Source: CBDFLT01 sp965249225 (GTDB taxonomy: Bacteria > Chloroflexota > Dehalococcoidia > Lucifugimonadales > G963668185). Taken from it: a stretch of 36,044 bases of DNA. Positions 31,674 to 36,044 of the stretch are shown one piece after another. Below the pieces are notes generated by a model that was not told the DNA's origin, searched no databases, and saw nothing but the letters and a program-made list of their open reading frames with translations. Both the position numbers and the translations under genes were made by a program. How positions within the stretch are numbered: the first letter of the stretch is position 1; each line of letters starts with the position of its first letter. The stretch is from NCBI GenBank assembly GCA_965249225.1, contig CBDFLT010000002.1:1-36044 (forward strand), read 5' to 3'.

Positions 31674-33422
31674 ATGAGGACTCGACTTCGTGGAGGTAGG
31701 GCTAAGACACTTCTGGTGACCAGCGCCCTGGGATTATGAATCCTCGTACTAGGGCACTGCAATGGGTCTGCGCAAACTCCACCGACTCCGACACCGCTGT
31801 CCTTGGTCGATCCGAGAGTGGTCGAGTTTAGCACGGCGGCTGCCATGGCCATGCCTGGTGAGGCCCCGCCAGAAGGCCTTGCCGAAGTGAAGCGTGTACG
31901 CCAGTTCTTCCCCGAGACCTGGATCTGGCGGGACATCACCACTGACGAGAGCGGAAGGGCCGTCGTCCCCGTCGAGGCGCCAGACAGCATAACCACGTGG
32001 ATGCTCCGCGCCGTAGGCATGTCCAAGGAGCACGGGCTTGGCATAGGTGAGGGCCAGCTACGGGTGTTCCAGCCCTTCTTCCTGACGGTGGACCTACCCT
32101 TCTCGGCCATCCGGGGCGAGGAGTTCCCTATCAAGATCGCCCTGTTCAATTACCTCGACTCCCCTCAAGAGATCTTCGTGGAGATTGAGGGCAGCGATGA
32201 ATTTGATCTACTGGACGCACCCTTGAAGTCGATCACGATCGAGGCCAACGACATCGGCGGCGCCCAGTTCATGATTCGCCCCAAGGGTCTTGGCAGCAAC
32301 CCCGTCAAGATCACCGCGCGCAGCACAGAGGCCGCGGGATTCCTGCATCACCAGGAGTTGCTCGGCGGACTGCAGGGTCGTGACGCTCTGACCGCCTACG
32401 TGGCCACCGCTAACGCTGTTAGCTACCTGGAGGGCCGGTTGGGCGAAATCGACGACCCGTACACAATGGCCATCACGGCCTACGCCCTGGAGCTGGCTGG
32501 AAGCGGCCTCAAGCACACCGCCTACGATAAGCTGATGGCCATGGCCCAGATAGACGACAACGGCGCGCTGTACTGGGGCGGAGGCGGACTGCCAATCGAA
32601 CCGTATTCTGAAGACCGTCGGACCGCTCGGCATGGAAACCAGAGCGCGGCCATCGAAACCACGGGCTATGCGCTGCTAGCGCTATTGCACCATGAGGACC
32701 TGGTGAGCGCATCTCGGACGGCCAAGTGGCTGGTGGGCCAGCGGAACGCGCTGGGCGGCTTCGGCTCGACCCAGGATACCATCGTCGGCCTCTACGGCCT
32801 GACCACCTTCTCGACGAAGGTCCGGACGAACGTCGACATGACCGTCGTACTGGAAAGCGACACCTGGCGCAAGGAGGTGCGTATCACCCCTGAGAATGGC
32901 GACGTTCTTCAGACGGTACAGGTCCCCCTAGGCGAAGTGATCGCCGTGACGGCCGTGGGCAAGGGCGATGCCGTCCTCCAGTCCGTGCTCCGGTACAACG
33001 TCCCCGAGCGCCGGACAGAGATCTCGGACGTCTTCGACATCACCGTCGACTACGGCACTGATCACGTGCAGGTCGACGACCTCATCACGGTCTCAGCGTC
33101 GGTCACTTTCACCCCTCCAACTCCAATCAAGGCGGGCATGGTGGTGTTGGACGCGGCGATGCCTACGGGGTTCGAGCCGGTGCGAGAGACCGTCGGCGAG
33201 CTCGTCGAGGAGAACGCCAACCTCAAACGATTCGAAATCGCGGGTCGGAAGGTGATCCTCTACATCGAGGACATGCTGCCGGGCGAGACTGTCTCATTCG
33301 GGTTCCAGGCGCGGGCCAAGTACCCGGTCCGGGCGAAAGAGGTCGTTTCTCAGGTGTATTCCTACTACCGGCCGGAGCATCGCGGCGAGACCCTTGGAGG
33401 CGCGATGACGGTTACCCACTGA
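31674..33422 (+). pseudogene. Alpha-2-macroglobulin-family lipoprotein, internally deleted and with a stop in the signal peptide
   Basis: One frame runs from ATG 31674 to TGA 33420-33422, interrupted only by TGA at 31737-31739. It reads MRTRLRGGRAKTLLVTSALGL, stop, then ILVLGHCNGSAQTPPTPTP, an export signal with a Cys (31758-31760). The protein then jumps to the A2M domain (VRQFFPETWIWRDITTDESGR, VPVEAPDSITTWMLRAVGMSKEHGL), the complement-like strands (FQPFFLTVDLPFSAIRGEEFPI), a partial thioester-domain alpha-toroid (YTMAITAYALELAGS; NALGGFGSTQDTIVGLYGL) and the receptor-binding end (PTGFEPVR, YIEDMLPGETVSFGF, YSYYRPEHRGE). The MG domains, bait region and the segment with GCGEQ are absent; the junction is near ITARSTEAAGFLHHQE. 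Bacterial A2Ms trap proteases in the periplasm; this form cannot make a thioester. A TTG at 31803 could start a shorter, unexported protein. Confidence 0.78.
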
Positions 33423-33637
33423 TGGGGGATGAGGACGCTCTGAGCGGCTTTCGATCTCTTCTCCGAGCAGGTGAGCCCCTGCTCGGAGAAGGCCGTCCCA
33501 GGCCAACCCACTGGAGAAGGCTCGAACGGGCGATTAGGGCCGAGGTGTCACAACCATTCGTCGATCCCCTAACATTACCTGATTGCATCCAAATCGACCG
33601 CCCACGAGTACCGCAGTGTTTTGTGTCGATTGAATAA
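33422..33637 (+). CDS. Small ORF overlapping the A2M stop (TGATG), doubtful
   Basis: A 71-codon frame whose ATG (33422-33424) overlaps the A2M stop by one base, an arrangement typical of translational coupling. The product (MGDEDALSGFRSLLRAGEPLLGEG...) has no recognisable domain, and part of it is encoded by a 14-bp-stem inverted repeat. It may be the start of a gene cut off by the recombinase fragment that begins about 33634, or a chance frame. Confidence 0.25.
   Translation: MGDEDALSGFRSLLRAGEPLLGEGRPRPTHWRRLERAIRAEVSQPFVDPLTLPDCIQIDRPRVPQCFVSIE
33458..33491 (+). terminator. Perfect 14-bp stem hairpin after the A2M gene
   Basis: CTTCTCCGAGCAGG (33458-33471) and its exact complement (33478-33491) are separated by the 6-base loop TGAGCC. 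It starts 36 bases after the A2M stop. No T-run follows, so it is not a classic intrinsic terminator, but it could end or stabilise the ECF-DUF4349-A2M transcript. Confidence 0.45.
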
Positions 33638-34313
33638 CCGATATCCTGGCCCAGGAGGTGACCCGAGGGATGCGGGAAGCCGCCATACGGGGCTTCTGGG
33701 TCTCCACCTACGCTCCCTTCGGGTACAGGAAGGTGTCGGTCCAGGACGGGGCAAAGAAGCGGCCCAAGCTGGAGATAGATTCACCGGCGGACGCCGTGGT
33801 CAGGCGCATCTTCCAGATGGCCCTTCAGGGCAAGAGCACCCTGGACATCACGAAGACGCTGAATGGTGAGGGCATCCCCACCTCAACGGGCAAACACTGG
33901 TTGAAGTCCACTGTGCACCGCATCCTCTCCAACGAAGCGTACACAGGAACGCTGGTTTGGGGTGTCGATGCCAAGGACGGTGCGCCACCGGTGCGCGTGG
34001 AAAACGCCTTTCCCGCCATCGTCTCTCAGCAGGAGTTTCGACGGATCACCCGCTCCCTTCGCTCCAAGGCCCCTGCCAGGGTCAACCCCCGGCGTGCATC
34101 CAGCCCCTATCTTCTCAGCGGCTTGGTGAAATGTGAGAAGTGCGGAAAGGCACTCACTGCGGCTGAGGCCAAAAACGGCAAGTACAGCTACTACGTCTGC
34201 CACTCACTGCTGAAAAAGGGCAAGGGAACCTGCAAGACGCCTCGCCTCAACTCGAAGCGCTTTGAGAAGCTGATGATCGAGCAGATTCGCGCAAACATCC
34301 TCACGGAAAGCAA
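33634..34313 (+). pseudogene. Large serine recombinase, truncated at both ends
   Basis: The frame preserves the Recombinase (PF07508-type) and zinc-ribbon parts of a large serine recombinase. Seen: AQEVTRGMREAAIRGFWVSTYAPFGYRK, VVRRIFQMALQGKSTLDITKTLNGEGIPTSTGKHW, STVHRILSNEAYTGTLVWG, and the ribbon YLLSGLVKCEKCGKALTAAEAKNGKYSYYVCHSLLKKGKGTC with CxxC and a later Cys pair. The catalytic resolvase domain with the nucleophilic Ser is missing upstream of about 33634, where a stop occurs. At the C-terminus IS copy 3 begins at 34314, and the last residues before the stop (NVYRQHIWDS) are encoded largely by the IS end. It was probably the integrase of a phage or integrative element. Confidence 0.85.
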
Positions 34314-34425
34314 TGTGTATCGTCAGCACATTTGGGACAGCTGATGGGGAATTGAGAAGCGACAATTAAGGCGATTGTCCTGGCTCAGGTAGGAGAGTAG
34401 ATTCACGGAAGTGAAAGGAGCCAGG

Positions 34426-34788
34426 ATGCAGGAAGTCAGTCGAAGCTACGATCAAGCCGACGAGAACGCGAGGCAGGTGGTCCGACGGACCAGAAACGTT
34501 ACACGTCGCAAGTACACACCTGAGGAGAAGGTACGGATCGTCATAGAGGGGATCCGCGGGGAGATATCAGTCAGCGCCTTGTGCAGGCGAGAGGGAATCA
34601 ACCCCGGGGTCTATTACAAGTGGCTCAAGGACTACATGGAGGCGGGCAAGTCGAGGCTGAAGGGTGACACGCTACGGGAGGCGAACAAGGCGGAGGTCGA
34701 TGCCTTGAAGCGCGAGAACGAGCGGCTCAAGGAACTTGTTGCTCAGCTGTCGGTGGAGAACCTGGTCCTGAAAAAAAGCCTCGGTTAG
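34426..34788 (+). CDS. IS3-family transposase OrfA, copy 3
   Basis: Identical 120-residue HTH and leucine-zipper protein to that of copy 1. The A7 run is at 34771-34777. Confidence 0.88.
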   Translation: MQEVSRSYDQADENARQVVRRTRNVTRRKYTPEEKVRIVIEGIRGEISVSALCRREGINPGVYYKWLKDYMEAGKSRLKGDTLREANKAEVDALKRENERLKELVAQLSVENLVLKKSLG

Positions 34789-34793
34789 AGCCC

Positions 34794-35786
34794 ATGGGCA
34801 AGCCCTATGTGAGAAGGGAGGCCCAGCTCAAGGCGGAGGTCCTTCAGATCGTCGAGAGGTCTCCTCTGCCGGTCAGGCAGACCCTCCAAGAGTTGCAGAT
34901 AGCACCCTCGACCTACTACCGCTGGAAGAGCAGGTATCGAGACAAGGGGTTTAACGGTCTGGTAGACCGGCCACCAGAGCCCAGGCGAGTGTGGAACCGG
35001 TTGGCTACAAAGCAAAGACGGTACGTGGTCAGGTATGCGTTGGAGCACCCATCGTTGAGCCCGAGAGAGGTGGCGACCACCCTGGTGGACGAACAGGTCA
35101 TGTACGTCTCCGAGTCCACCGTATACCGGATACTGAAGGAAGCGGGGCTCATCAAGCCGCCCGAGACCAAGGGCTTCCCAGCAGGAAAGGAGTTTCACAC
35201 CAAGACTGCCAGGCCCAATGAGCTATGGCAGACCGATGCCAGCTACTTCTTCGTGGTGGGTTGGGGCTACTACTACCTGATCAGCGTGCTGGATGACTAT
35301 TCCAGGATGATCGTGGGCTGGAGGGTGCAGACCAGCATGAGCAGTGCCGACATCATCGACGTGGTCCAGGATGCGGTGGAGTTCACCGGTCAACCGACGG
35401 CGCCTGTAGAGCCAGGTCCAGCCCTTCTGAGCGACAACGGTCCAGGCTTTCTGTCTAGGGCGTTGGACGAGTTCCTAAGGGCCAGGTTCATGAAACACAT
35501 CTTCGCCTCACCTTTCCATCCCCAGACCAACGGCAAGTTGGAGCGGTACCATCGCACAGCCAAGGCTAAGGTCAACGTCTTTGTCCACCACAGCCTGGAA
35601 GAGCTTGTAGCGGCTATGGAGGGCTTCGTAAGGTACTACAACTACGAGCGCTATCACGAGGCTTTGGGGAACATCACGCCGGCGGATATGTACCACGGAC
35701 GCCAAGACGCCATACTGGCGACGAGACAGGAGGTGAAGCAAAAGAGTCTAGCCGAACGGAGGTTGGCAAATCTGAGAACTGCCTGA
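34794..35786 (+). CDS. IS3-family transposase OrfB, copy 3
   Basis: Full-length 330-residue protein identical to copy 1, with D148, D214 and E250 and without the nonsense mutation of copy 2. Confidence 0.9.
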   Translation: MGKPYVRREAQLKAEVLQIVERSPLPVRQTLQELQIAPSTYYRWKSRYRDKGFNGLVDRPPEPRRVWNRLATKQRRYVVRYALEHPSLSPREVATTLVDEQVMYVSESTVYRILKEAGLIKPPETKGFPAGKEFHTKTARPNELWQTDASYFFVVGWGYYYLISVLDDYSRMIVGWRVQTSMSSADIIDVVQDAVEFTGQPTAPVEPGPALLSDNGPGFLSRALDEFLRARFMKHIFASPFHPQTNGKLERYHRTAKAKVNVFVHHSLEELVAAMEGFVRYYNYERYHEALGNITPADMYHGRQDAILATRQEVKQKSLAERRLANLRTA

Positions 35787-35857
35787 GCCGGTTAGCGTCC
35801 AAGTTGCACGCTTTAAAGGCTCCCCTTTTGTCCCACTTGTTTTGACGACGTACACAC

Positions 35858-36044
35858 GTTACGTTAGAGCCCGAAATAACCGTGGGCAGTGCGGTCACCA
35901 AAGGTCAGCTCATTGCAAGGAATGGTCTCACTACAAGCCACAGGAACAACCACCTTCAACTCACCTACATGTTTAACGATTACTCGTTCTACCGTAACCA
36001 AATATGTTGGGTAGATTACCTGGACCCTGTTCCCAAGAGGGAGC
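35858..36044 (+). pseudogene. Fragment of a coding region, possibly the tail of an M23-like peptidase
   Basis: The plus strand is open from IS copy 3 to the window end (62 codons): VTLEPEITVGSAVTKGQLIARNG, then NNHLQLTYMFNDYSFYR and CWVDYLDPVPK. The pattern of a G-x-x-V-x-x-G-Q-x-I-A-x-x-G turn followed by HLQ resembles the end of LytM/M23 peptidases (HLHF), but the first metal site is missing and the second His of HxH is Gln, so this is tentative. The 5' part was removed by the IS. A minus-strand frame (VIYPTYLVTVERVIVKHVGE) is an alternative and cannot be excluded. Confidence 0.35.

Larger units (their letters stand above)
34314..35854 (+). mobile_element. IS3-family element, copy 3 (1541 bp)
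   Basis: Same orientation and length as copies 1 and 2. Two differences were seen: A to T at 34332 in the left repeat and A to G at 34377 in the leader. It interrupts the serine recombinase on its left. The flanks AGCAA and CACGT do not form a direct repeat; the right flank CAC instead equals the left flank CAC of copy 2. Confidence 0.92.

Noticed and set aside
22476..35854. Spaced repeats as a CRISPR-like array
   Set aside because: The repeated unit is a 1541-bp insertion sequence with transposase genes; no short regularly spaced repeats were seen anywhere in the window.

Overview
The window (36,044 bases, roughly 55-60% GC by eye) looks like a chromosomal segment of an environmental, probably marine or groundwater, bacterium of Chloroflexota affinity (SAR202/Dehalococcoidia-like). 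That placement is inferred from gene content: a phosphotriesterase-family hydrolase, tandem DUF3830 proteins, an MFS exporter, a CoA-ligase/crotonase pair, many Cys-anchored lipoproteins and abundant insertion sequences. No rRNA or tRNA gene was found and no marker was tested against a database.

Layout. (1) Positions 1-2133 are a nested mobile-element scar: a group II intron reverse transcriptase is cut by an IS3-type remnant, which is itself cut by an apparently intact IS1182-type element. (2) Positions 2238-12009 hold almost only minus-strand genes for small-molecule metabolism and transport: phosphotriesterase-like hydrolase, EamA transporter, a small CxxC protein with a clear sigma70-type promoter, MFS exporter, acyl-CoA ligase (PaaK type) coupled to an enoyl-CoA hydratase, an SHMT-like PLP enzyme behind two tandem DUF3830 paralogues, and a DCC thiol-disulfide protein. 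Two short relics of a second copy of the MFS gene lie at 4356-4421 and 11500-11576. (3) Positions 12315-22340 hold a RidA-like protein, an Ogt/MGMT repair protein, dnaE, and envelope genes: an O-antigen-ligase-like polymerase with C-terminal helical repeats, an SNase-like lipoprotein with altered catalytic residues, and a lipoprotein with five Ig-like repeats. (4) Positions 22476-35854 are an insertion-sequence-rich accessory zone. Three directly oriented 1541-bp copies of one IS3-family element (22476, 27908, 34314) alternate with an IS5-type relic, a duplicated-domain lipoprotein, an ECF sigma factor/DUF4349 membrane protein/alpha-2-macroglobulin cluster and a truncated large serine recombinase. 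The right edge carries a fragment that may encode an M23-like peptidase tail.

How the genes may work together. The ligase-hydratase pair (2-nt gap) and the DUF3830-DUF3830-SHMT-like run are the clearest operons on the metabolic side. The most interesting regulatory locus is 29521-33422: an ECF sigma gene with a GGAAC-N17-CGTA promoter that resembles an autoregulated ECF promoter, a perfect 16-nt palindrome covering its ribosome binding site and start codon, a two-TM DUF4349 protein 22 nt downstream (candidate anti-sigma/sensor), and an A2M-type protein that has lost its thioester region and has a stop codon in its signal peptide. This locus is bracketed by two same-orientation IS copies and may have moved as a unit. 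I found no CRISPR array and no recognisable defence system.
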